Positions 1 to 5,432 of a DNA stretch of 10,332 nucleotides are shown piece by piece. The DNA comes from JBFEUI01 sp041547565 (GTDB lineage Bacteria > Pseudomonadota > Gammaproteobacteria > Thiohalomonadales > Thiohalomonadaceae). The notes below the pieces were generated by a model. It made no database searches. It saw only the letters and a list, made by a program, of their open reading frames with translations, and was not told the origin of the DNA. The first letter of the stretch is position 1. The number at the start of each line of letters is the position of its first letter. Location of the stretch: positions 1 to 10,332 of the forward strand of contig JBFEUI010000100.1 of NCBI GenBank assembly GCA_041547565.1, given 5' to 3'. Both the position numbers and the translations under genes were made by a program.

Positions 1-420
1 GGCGAGATGCTTACCCGCCTCGACCTCCCGCTGGCCCATGGCAACGAGGCCGAGGCGCTGATCGAGGCGACTGTCACGGCGCACGACGACGAGTACCACC
101 TGACCTACGTGGACTTTCCCGGCGGCCGCTTTACCGTGACGCAAAAGGCGCTGCCCATCGGCCACCCGGTGCGGGTGCGGGTGACCGCCCGCGATGTCAG
201 CCTGACGCAGACGCACCAGCACGGCACCAGCATCCTGAATATCTTCCCCGCCACCATCGACGCCCTGTCGCCGGAGGGGGAGGCTCAGGTGATGGTGCGC
301 CTGCTGGTCGGCGGCACACCGATGCTGGCCCGTGTCACACGCAAGTCGGCCGTGCTGCTGGATCTGGCACCCGGCAAACAGGTCTACGCACAGGCCAAGA
401 GCGTCGCCCTGCTCGCATGA
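1..420 (+). CDS. modC: ModC C-terminal part: molybdate ABC transporter ATP-binding subunit (5' end outside window)
   Basis: The reading frame is already open at base 1 and ends at TGA 418-420, so the ATPase domain lies upstream of the window. The ATG at 7 is almost certainly internal. What remains is the C-terminal regulatory part of a ModC-type ATPase: the linker (LTRLDLPLAHG, then an 'EATVTAHDDEYHLTYVDFPGG' type stretch) followed by a Mop/TOBE beta-barrel with the typical 'VRVRVTARDVSLT', 'ILNIFPATIDAL', 'LLVGGTPMLARVTRKSA' and 'LAPGKQVYAQAKSVAL' segments. In ModC this region senses or regulates molybdate import, while the ATPase powers ModB at the inner membrane. The next gene starts 9 bases after the stop, so the two are probably co-transcribed. 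The alternative is another TOBE-bearing ABC ATPase, such as a sulfate or Fe(III) importer, but the segment order fits ModC best. Confidence 0.88.
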   Translation, partial: GEMLTRLDLPLAHGNEAEALIEATVTAHDDEYHLTYVDFPGGRFTVTQKALPIGHPVRVRVTARDVSLTQTHQHGTSILNIFPATIDALSPEGEAQVMVRLLVGGTPMLARVTRKSAVLLDLAPGKQVYAQAKSVALLA

Positions 421-429
421 GGTATGACC

Positions 430-864
430 ATGTCAGACTGCTGCTCAAATAGCCCCTGCAAGACACCACCGCCGGGCAAACCGCACTGCCCCGGCTGTGG
501 CACCGCCGGTACCGCGGTGCAGACAGAGACAATGCTGTTCCACCTCAAACAGCCCTGGCGTTTGTCGGCGCCTGGTCAGGGCTATTTTTTCTGTGACACC
601 CCCGACTGCCCCACCGTCTACTTCGATGCACACGGCAAGCGCTTTACCGGCGATGACCTCAGAACCCCCATCGCCGAAAAACGGCGCGGTACAGACAGAA
701 CACTCTGCTACTGCTTCGGCATCACCGAGCAGACCCTGATCGACGACCCCGCCGTGCTCAACTTCATCGTCGCCCAGACCAAAGCCGCACACTGCGCCTG
801 CCGCACGCATAACCCTTCCGGCAGGTGTTGCCTCGGCTACCTCTCCACACTGGGCTATTGTTAG
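430..864 (+). CDS. CopZ-like Fe-S/Zn metallochaperone domain protein
   Basis: A 144-residue soluble protein unusually rich in cysteine. I place the start at ATG 430, which has GAGG (419-422) 7 bases upstream; the in-frame ATG at 424 would be only one base from that site. The N-terminal half has CPGC (residues 20-23) and a second pair, C55 and C60, consistent with a zinc site. The C-terminal half has a BFD/CopZ-like [2Fe-2S] pattern: CYC (93-95) and later HCACRTHNPSGRCC (121-134). This layout matches the N-terminal domain of Archaeoglobus-type CopZ copper chaperones, which carries a [2Fe-2S] cluster and a zinc ion. The heavy-metal-associated domain that normally follows is absent, and the gene stops immediately after the cluster region. 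The neighbouring modC gene suggests a link to metal handling or metallo-enzyme maturation, but that is inference. The exact ligand assignment among the last four cysteines is uncertain. Confidence 0.8.
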   Translation: MSDCCSNSPCKTPPPGKPHCPGCGTAGTAVQTETMLFHLKQPWRLSAPGQGYFFCDTPDCPTVYFDAHGKRFTGDDLRTPIAEKRRGTDRTLCYCFGITEQTLIDDPAVLNFIVAQTKAAHCACRTHNPSGRCCLGYLSTLGYC

Positions 865-868
865 TAGC

Positions 869-1297
869 ATGCGCCTGTGGTCACTCCATCCCCGCTACCT
901 CGACAGCAAGGGCCTGGTGGCCCTGTGGCGCGAGGCCCTGCTGGCGCAAAAGGTGCTGGCGGGCCAGACCCAAGGCTATACTCGCCACCCGCAGCTGCAG
1001 CGCTTTCGCCGGCACCGCAATCCGGCGGGTGCCATTGCCAGCTATTTGCGCCACGTGCATGCCGAGGCGCTACGCCGCGGCTACCGTTTCGACAAATCAA
1101 AGATCGGTCCCTCCTTCACCCGCAGCGGCTTGACAGTGACCCGTGGTCAGCTTGAATACGAGCTGCAGCACCTGCGGGCGAAACTCAAGCTGCGCGATCC
1201 CGCACGGCTGCAGAGCCTGGGCGACCTTGTTATTCCGCAACCGCATCCACTGTTCGATGTGGTCGACGGCGCTATCGCGGAGTGGGAGATCCGCTAG
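869..1297 (+). CDS. Pyrimidine-dimer DNA glycosylase / endonuclease V family protein
   Basis: A 142-residue protein beginning MRLWSLHPRYLDSKGLVALW, the characteristic opening of the bacterial branch of the T4 endonuclease V family (Pyr_excise). T4 enzymes excise the 5' base of UV-induced cyclobutane pyrimidine dimers and nick the strand. R21-E22 aligns with T4 R22-E23, so the catalytic glutamate is present, as are the family segments 'GYTRHPQLQRF', 'YLRHVHAEALRRGY' and 'HPLFDVV'. Residue 2 is arginine, where T4 has the threonine whose amino group attacks the sugar. The length is close to the 138 residues of T4 denV. The gene starts 4 bases after the preceding stop with no convincing ribosome binding site, so its translation may be coupled to the gene upstream. 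Substrate specificity is inferred from the family only. Confidence 0.85.
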   Translation: MRLWSLHPRYLDSKGLVALWREALLAQKVLAGQTQGYTRHPQLQRFRRHRNPAGAIASYLRHVHAEALRRGYRFDKSKIGPSFTRSGLTVTRGQLEYELQHLRAKLKLRDPARLQSLGDLVIPQPHPLFDVVDGAIAEWEIR

Positions 1298-1318
1298 CCG
1301 CAGCCCTGGCGTACAGGC

Positions 1319-1870
1319 ATGAAACAATCCAACCCAAAAATGATCAACGAATTCTGGTTTTCCGCACGGGTCAGGCCGCTGCGCTTTCGCTCCACGCCGG
1401 CATTTGACCGGGAGATCAGGGAGCGCTACCTGCCGCTGTGGGAGAACGCCCGGGACGGGCAGCTTGCACCGTGGCAAACCACCGCCGAGGGCTGCGTGGC
1501 ACTGGTGGTGGTGCTCGACCAGTTTCCGCTGCACATGTTCCGCGGCCAGCCAACCGCCTTCTCCACCGAGCAGCAGGCACGTGCCGTGGCAGAGCATGCC
1601 ATCAAGCATGGCCTGGATCAGAACCTGCCCGGTGAGATGAAGGCGTTTCTCTATCTGCCGTTCATGCACAGCGAGACACTGGCCGACCAGGAGCGCTCGG
1701 TGCAGCTTTACCAGGCAGCGTGCCTGCACGAGAATCTGCGCTGGGCACGCCACCACCGTGAGCTGATACGGCGCTTCGGGCGTTTCCCGCACCGCAACGC
1801 CATCCTCAACCGTGACAGCACGCCGGAGGAAATGGACTACCTTAATTCAAAGCACGCCTTTAGCGGCTAA
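1319..1870 (+). CDS. DUF924 family protein
   Basis: A 183-residue soluble protein matching the DUF924 family, which has a TPR-like all-helical fold and no established biochemical function. Diagnostic segments are 'INEFWFSARVRPL' near the start, 'LVVVLDQFPLHMFRGQPTAF' around residues 61-80, 'FLYLPFMHSETLADQE' around 110-125, and 'RFGRFPHRNAILNRDSTPEE' near the C-terminus. The length is normal for the family. It follows the DNA glycosylase by 21 bases. The ribosome binding site is poor (CAGG immediately before the ATG), so the second in-frame ATG, at residue 8, is an alternative start. The family usually has LGR where this protein has LNR; otherwise it looks intact. Confidence 0.88.
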   Translation: MKQSNPKMINEFWFSARVRPLRFRSTPAFDREIRERYLPLWENARDGQLAPWQTTAEGCVALVVVLDQFPLHMFRGQPTAFSTEQQARAVAEHAIKHGLDQNLPGEMKAFLYLPFMHSETLADQERSVQLYQAACLHENLRWARHHRELIRRFGRFPHRNAILNRDSTPEEMDYLNSKHAFSG

Positions 1871-1901
1871 ACGCCTTTTAGCGACACAGGAGAATGAAAC
1901 G

Positions 1902-2216
1902 ATGTCCGTATTGCTGGAGTTCAGCATGTTTCCCACCGACAAGGGCGAGAGCGTCAGCGACTACGTCAGCCAGGTGCTGAAGATGATCGACGGGTCCGGC
2001 GTGAGCTACAAACTGACCGCCATGGGCACCATCATCGAGACCGACACGGTGGGCGAGGCGCTGCAGATCGTCGAGCAGGCCGCCACGGTGCTCGACCGGC
2101 TGGGCTGCAACCGTATCTACTCCTCACTCAAGATGGATATACGCACTTCGAAGGCAAACCGCCTGAGCGGCAAGATCGACTCCATCAGGGAGAAGATCGG
2201 ACACGTTGAGAGCTGA
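1902..2216 (+). CDS. MTH1187-family thiamine-binding protein (DUF77)
   Basis: A 104-residue protein of the YkoF/MTH1187 thiamine-binding superfamily, a small ferredoxin-like alpha/beta fold that forms oligomers. The typical pattern is an N-terminal 'LLEFSMFPTDKGESVSDYV' strand-helix, then 'YKLTAMGTIIETDTVGEAL' around residues 36-54, then 'AATVLDRLGCNRIYSSLKMD'. The start at 1902 is chosen because AGGAG (1888-1892) lies 9 bases upstream and the family fold begins there. The frame stays open further upstream to an ATG at 1812 inside the DUF924 gene, but that extension has no family resemblance. It is 31 bases downstream of DUF924. Members bind thiamine or related pyrimidines; whether this one is a scavenging or sensing protein cannot be read from the sequence. 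Confidence 0.87.
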   Translation: MSVLLEFSMFPTDKGESVSDYVSQVLKMIDGSGVSYKLTAMGTIIETDTVGEALQIVEQAATVLDRLGCNRIYSSLKMDIRTSKANRLSGKIDSIREKIGHVES

Positions 2217-2220
2217 ACAT

Positions 2221-2566
2221 ATGAAAAAAATAGTTTATGTGGACATGGACAACGTGCTGGTCGACTTTAAAACCGGCATTTCACGAATTATCACAAATGT
2301 TCGACAGCTACATCCTGTCTACAGCGCCGTGGGAAAACCCATCGGCCTGGAGCGATAAACTGGTGTGGGTCAAAACCTATCTGGGCCAGCCGGCCCATAA
2401 ACGACTGATCCTGTCGCATCACAAGAACCTGAACGATGGCGCCTACCTCATTGACGACAGAACAAAGAACGGTGCCGATGCCTTCAGCGGTGAACACATC
2501 CATTTCGGCACCGAGCGATTTCCAGACTGGAATAGTGTTTTAGGCTATTTAAGGGATAAGCAGTAA
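2221..2566 (+). pseudogene. Broken 5'(3')-deoxyribonucleotidase (NT5C-type HAD phosphatase): frameshift and cap deletion
   Basis: Two pieces of one gene in two frames. The ATG at 2221 opens with MKKIVYVDMDNVLVDFKTGI, carrying HAD motif I (DMDNV), then runs into unrelated residues and stops at TAA 2356-2358. From about 2270 the next frame (+1) continues the same family with 'FHELSQMFDSYILSTAPW' (motif II serine), 'NPSAWSDKLVWVKTYLG', 'KRLILSHHKNL' and 'YLIDDRTKNGA' (motif III/IV), ending at TAA 2564-2566. Family members normally have some 30-45 residues between the VDF-xSGI segment and the 'AFxxLS' helix, forming most of the cap. Here they are joined directly, so DNA has been lost in a non-multiple of three. 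The intact enzyme would dephosphorylate deoxyribonucleotides. It follows the thiamine-binding gene by 4 bases. A sequencing error could explain a shift but not the missing cap. Confidence 0.82.
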
Positions 2567-2597
2567 CCTTCACCAGGGCCTGTGGTTGATGCAAGTC

Positions 2598-3030
2598 AAA
2601 GGAGAAATAGCCAGTGATACAACCCAGAATCAGCATGATTACACTTGGCGTAAGCGACCTCGCCGCCTCAATCCGATTCTATGAAGAAGGTCTCGGCTTC
2701 CCGCGTATGGAATCCCCACCGGATGTCGCCTTTTTCACGCTCAACGGCACCTGGTTGGGTCTGTACCGCCGTGAGGCCCTGGCAGAGGATGCCCGGCAGG
2801 CTGCCGCAGGCAGCGGTTTCGAGGGCTTTACACTGGCGCACAATGTCCACAATGAAAAGGAAGTGGACGCGGTCATACGTCAGGCGGCTACTGCTGGCGC
2901 CACGGTGGTGAAGCAACCGCAGCACGTATTCTGGGGCGGCTACAGCGGCTACTTCAAGGACCCCGACGGCCACCTGTGGGAGGTGGCGTACAATCCGCAC
3001 TTCTGGATCGGCCCGACCGATGGGGACTGA
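2598..3030 (+). CDS. VOC-family protein (glyoxalase/bleomycin-resistance fold)
   Basis: Coding begins at GTG 2614, preceded by AAAGGAG (2598-2604) at 9 bases; the span given includes that site. The product has 138 residues and two beta-alpha-beta-beta-beta half-modules. The first opens with 'SMITLGVSDLAASIRFYEEG' and the second with 'EVDAVIRQAATAGATVVKQP', closing with the hallmark 'YFKDPDGHLWEVAYNP'. H76 and E123 sit in strands that carry metal ligands in metal-dependent members, but there is no clear full ligand set near the N-terminus. Activities in this fold include isomerases, dioxygenases and antibiotic-binding proteins, so the substrate is unknown. The closest general flavour is the 'glyoxalase-like' subgroup with 'VFWGGYSGYFKDPDGHLWEVA'. 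It stands 47 bases after the pseudogene and its strong ribosome site suggests independent translation. Confidence 0.85.
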
Positions 3031-3091
3031 CGACATCCCCGTTTCAGTGTGAGATACATCACCCCGCACCCTGTCTTGACCTGTCTATGAC

Positions 3092-3122
3092 TTCACACTT
3101 CAGAATTCATTCTGACGTCAAC
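3092..3122 (+). promoter_or_regulatory. Near-perfect palindrome, candidate MerR-type operator
   Basis: TCAGAAT-TC-ATTCTGA (3100-3115) is a perfect 7-base inverted repeat. It extends on both sides with one mismatch to AC...GT (3097-3118), giving 20 of 22 paired positions. TTCACA (3092-3097) at its left edge matches five of six bases of the -35 consensus. With the 19-base spacer typical of MerR-controlled promoters, the palindrome would fill the spacer and a -10 would fall at 3117-3122. The bases there (GTCAAC) match the -10 consensus poorly, which is the weak point. An alternative is TTGACC (3076-3081) with CAGAAT (3101-3106), also at 19 bases, in which case the palindrome overlaps the -10. 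Either way it lies just upstream of the small gene and one gene before a MerR regulator. Confidence 0.5.
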
Positions 3123-3166
3123 AATCGTTGGCGTTGCTATCGTTGAAACATACACAGGAGTGAGCA

Positions 3167-3349
3167 ATGAAAAATGAAGCAATGAACAAGACCAGGTGGA
3201 TCGAACTGTTCCGGGCCATCGGTCTGGATGATGAGGCCATGGCTGACTGGCACAGGGCTTTCGAGGCCTCATACCCGAATGGGCACCAGTCATTCCTAGA
3301 ATGGCTGGACATCCCCGCCGAGGAGATCAAAGCTATCCGGGCCGCATAG
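3167..3349 (+). CDS. Small stand-alone copy of the MerR regulator's C-terminal domain
   Basis: A 60-residue acidic soluble protein with no signal peptide, membrane segment or cysteine. AGGAG (3156-3160) is 6 bases before the ATG. Residues 7-60 align without gaps to residues 117-170 of the MerR regulator encoded 67 bases downstream. Shared residues include W11, G19-L20-D21, M25, W28-H29, F32-E33, P37, H40-Q41, F43-L44-E45 and the 'EEI..IR' end, about 26 identities in 54 positions. The predicted fold is a compact helical unit. I recall the W-H-FE-P-H-FL-EI-IR pattern from small uncharacterised proteins and from tails of MerR regulators, but I know no biochemical function. The tandem arrangement suggests it modulates or mimics the regulator, for example by dimerising with its tail or competing for a ligand. 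That role is inference; a real gene is well supported by the conservation. Confidence 0.82.
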   Translation: MKNEAMNKTRWIELFRAIGLDDEAMADWHRAFEASYPNGHQSFLEWLDIPAEEIKAIRAA

Positions 3350-3416
3350 TAATAGACCGGTGCGGGCGGTTGGCGCCGTCCAGCCGCCCCGTTTAACCCG
3401 CATATCAGATACAGCC

Positions 3417-3953
3417 ATGTATACCGTTGGACAAATAGCCAGTAAGTTCTCCGTGTCACGCAGCACGCTGCTTTATTACGACACTATCGGGCTGCTGACG
3501 CCCAGTGGCAGGAGCGAGGCCAACTACAGACTCTACTCCGATAGGGACATCGCTCGGATGGAGAAGATTGTCATGTTCCGCGGGGCCGGTCTGTCGCTGA
3601 ATGCGATCATGTCGTTGCTCGACAAGGAGGACGACGAATTGCACGGCACACTTGAGCGTCGCCTGCTGGACACCAACCGGGAGATACAGGCTCTTCGCAA
3701 TCAACAGCAGGTGATCCTTTCCATTCTCGGCAGTGACAATGCATTGTTAAATACCCGGGTTATCACCAAGGAGAAGTGGGTGGCATTATTGCGGGCCGCG
3801 GGTCTGGACGAGGATGGGATGCTGAAGTGGCACATGGAATTCGAACGCACATCCCCCGAGGCGCACCAGGATTTCCTGGAATCCATAGGCATCGATGAGG
3901 AAGAAATCGCCTCCATACGCCATGCTTCCAAACAAGCAATTTCACATAGTTAG
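3417..3953 (+). CDS. MerR-family transcriptional regulator with a WH/FE/HQ C-terminal domain
   Basis: A 178-residue regulator. Residues 1-70 form the MerR winged helix: 'YTVGQIASKFSVSRSTLLYY' (helix-turn-helix), 'IGLLTPSGR', 'NYRLYSDRDIARMEKI' and 'GLSLNAIMSLL'. Residues about 75-105 form the usual antiparallel coiled-coil dimerisation helix. Residues 117-172 are a second domain (W121, G129-L130, W138-H139, F142-E143, P147, H150-Q151, E163-I164, R168) homologous to the small protein just upstream. There is no cysteine anywhere, so this is not a thiolate metal sensor of the MerR/CueR/SoxR kind; the C-terminal domain presumably reads another signal. I use ATG 3417 because the MerR fold begins there; an in-frame GTG at 3360 would add 19 residues without resemblance to the family. 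No strong ribosome site is visible. It probably shares a transcript with the small gene and autoregulates through the palindrome. Confidence 0.88.
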   Translation: MYTVGQIASKFSVSRSTLLYYDTIGLLTPSGRSEANYRLYSDRDIARMEKIVMFRGAGLSLNAIMSLLDKEDDELHGTLERRLLDTNREIQALRNQQQVILSILGSDNALLNTRVITKEKWVALLRAAGLDEDGMLKWHMEFERTSPEAHQDFLESIGIDEEEIASIRHASKQAISHS

Positions 3954-4082
3954 ATTTTACCGGATACCGTCTGCCGCCCTGATAAGCCCACAACCCTCAA
4001 CCACTCAACAACCATACCTATCCGTCACAAATTGCACACCGCCGCAAACACACTGTGCCCACGGACCCGCGCTCACGCATTT

Positions 4083-4098
4083 TGTGACCGTGTTCACG
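4083..4098 (+). promoter_or_regulatory. CRP/Vfr-like binding site
   Basis: TGTGACCGTGTTCACG matches nine of ten conserved positions of the CRP consensus TGTGA-N6-TCACA. It lies in the 273-base gene-free stretch between the MerR gene and the lipoprotein gene. Its centre (4090.5) is about 80 bases upstream of the transcription start predicted from the TATACT box, close to one of the helical-face distances used by class I CRP activation. The organism's own CRP homologue is not in the window, so this rests on sequence match alone. Confidence 0.4.
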
Positions 4099-4135
4099 TT
4101 GCGCACAAACTAATCCCTGAATCCAGTCACTAAAC

Positions 4136-4164
4136 GAGCCAGGCGTATCCACAGAACCTATACT
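4136..4164 (+). promoter_or_regulatory. Candidate promoter for the lipoprotein-transglutaminase pair
   Basis: TATACT (4159-4164) matches five of six -10 bases. The hexamer 17 bases upstream (GAGCCA, 4136-4141) is a poor -35, as is common where an activator is needed. The predicted start near 4171 leaves a leader of roughly 55 bases before GTG 4227. The rest of 3954-4226 holds nothing else that I can recognise: no terminator with a U-tract and no small gene. Confidence 0.45.
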
Positions 4165-4226
4165 GAAACAGTTATTGCGTACCACGCATGGAATCGTCCA
4201 ATCACCATCAACAAAAGGAATTTCCT

Positions 4227-5432
4227 GTGTCCAGGCTAGCTATCTACATCACCGTGTTGTCACTGACTCTTTCCGCATGCGCCACCAACAAAAGTCAACC
4301 GACAGGCAACAAATCCGTATTCGATACCGCACGTGAGCGAGAGGCCGTGCAACTGAAACACTACCCGCTATCCATCGACAACAAATCCCTGGTCGCCGAT
4401 GTGCTGGCCGCGTCAAAGCCGACGGTGGAGAACCTGGAAGAGTATTACTACGTTTCAATACCCATCAGCACGCAACAACCGGTGGAATGTCTGGTTTACA
4501 AGGATGACATCGATCCAGCATCGAGTCTGAAAAACATAATGACCGAAATGCTGGCCGAGCTGCCGCAGAACAGGATCCTTGATGTCGATGCGGGCACTTT
4601 CCAGCACATGCCCTACCTGTCGCAGGAATCACTCTATATCACCAATAAAATGGCCGGCACGCTAAAAGGCATGGTCATCGCTGAATCACCCGCACCGATC
4701 ATCTGCTTTCACGATGAGGTCGGATACAGGGAAACATTCAAAAAAACGGCCAGCTCACTCGCCACCTCTTTGAAAATCAGCGGGGTCGGCGCCAACCAGT
4801 GGCAGTACAGTGAAGTGGCCATCTGGCAGATCAAGGATATGCGTGTTGGTTTTACGGTCAATCAAATCGCCAAACACGATAAAGGCGATGCCACCAGCTA
4901 TACATTCACATCGATGATCATCCCCCGCTCCGAAAGCGAATCGATGAGTATGGACAGCTACGATGTCACCCATGAAAACAGCAGCGGACTGTTACTCGAG
5001 GGCATCTATGTCGATGTGGAGAATGGCGAGATACAGCACTCGATCGAGCTGACGCGCGCCAATGACGGCAGCTATCGTGCCAAAGGGGAGTTTCAGGGCA
5101 AAAAGATCAACTCGGTGGTATCAAAGAACATGAAACTCGCCGGCACCTACCATCAGACGCGTGCGCTCATCAAGGCCGCGCAGTCAAAGGTTGCGGATAT
5201 ACGCTCACTAAGCTTCGACTCCTACGCCCCCTCCGCCAACCCGGTCAAGCCGATGAAGGTCGTCCTCAAGCCAACCGGAAACACGGTTGAACAGATGCCC
5301 GAATACGATCTGAACTTCTCCGGCATTAATGCCACAGGCACTGTCGACAGGCATGGGGTCAACAGAATGACCCTGCTGATGGGGCCGATTGAGATGAAGG
5401 TGTCACGTGTGTATTCGCAAGGCAGTCATTAA
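4227..5432 (+). CDS. Outer-envelope lipoprotein of unknown family
   Basis: A 401-residue exported lipoprotein. GTG 4227 is chosen as the start: AAAAGGAA (4213-4220) lies 6 bases before it and the product then begins with a classic lipoprotein signal, a hydrophobic stretch ending in LSAC with lipidated C18. An ATG at 4188 in frame would add 13 polar residues ahead of the signal and is less likely. Residue 19 is Ala, not Asp, so sorting to the outer membrane is expected. C88 and C160 could form a disulfide, relevant because dsbA is nearby. The C-terminal half (about 260-395) looks beta-rich, with short strands such as 'MKVVLKPTG' and 'YDLNFSGINATGTVD'. I do not recognise the family. The gene overlaps the transglutaminase-like gene by 26 bases, so the two products probably work together in the periplasm. 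Part of it resembles in layout the N-terminal beta region of larger transglutaminase-like proteins. Confidence 0.82.
   Translation: MSRLAIYITVLSLTLSACATNKSQPTGNKSVFDTAREREAVQLKHYPLSIDNKSLVADVLAASKPTVENLEEYYYVSIPISTQQPVECLVYKDDIDPASSLKNIMTEMLAELPQNRILDVDAGTFQHMPYLSQESLYITNKMAGTLKGMVIAESPAPIICFHDEVGYRETFKKTASSLATSLKISGVGANQWQYSEVAIWQIKDMRVGFTVNQIAKHDKGDATSYTFTSMIIPRSESESMSMDSYDVTHENSSGLLLEGIYVDVENGEIQHSIELTRANDGSYRAKGEFQGKKINSVVSKNMKLAGTYHQTRALIKAAQSKVADIRSLSFDSYAPSANPVKPMKVVLKPTGNTVEQMPEYDLNFSGINATGTVDRHGVNRMTLLMGPIEMKVSRVYSQGSH

Noticed and set aside
445..870. 141-residue open frame on the reverse strand
   Set aside because: It mirrors the Cys-rich CopZ-like gene, whose motif pattern and ribosome site identify the + strand as coding.
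1097..1792. 231-residue open frame on the reverse strand
   Set aside because: It overlaps the glycosylase and DUF924 genes, both with clear family motifs; its translation shows no recognisable domain and is a by-product of GC-rich codon use.
1812..1901. Longer start for the thiamine-binding gene
   Set aside because: It would overlap DUF924, lacks a ribosome site and adds 30 residues unlike the family; AGGAG supports 1902.
2262..2275. Programmed frameshift at TTTAAAA that could join the two deoxyribonucleotidase pieces
   Set aside because: The shift needed is +1, the in-frame bases do not form a canonical slippery heptamer, and the joined product would still lack most of the cap.
3124..3145. 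Direct repeat ATCGTTG at 3124 and 3139
   Set aside because: Seven bases repeated twice in a leader region is within chance, and the spacing suggests no known element.
3895..4113. 72-residue open frame running from the end of the MerR gene into the intergenic stretch
   Set aside because: No ribosome site, no family resemblance, and the stretch contains better-supported regulatory signals.
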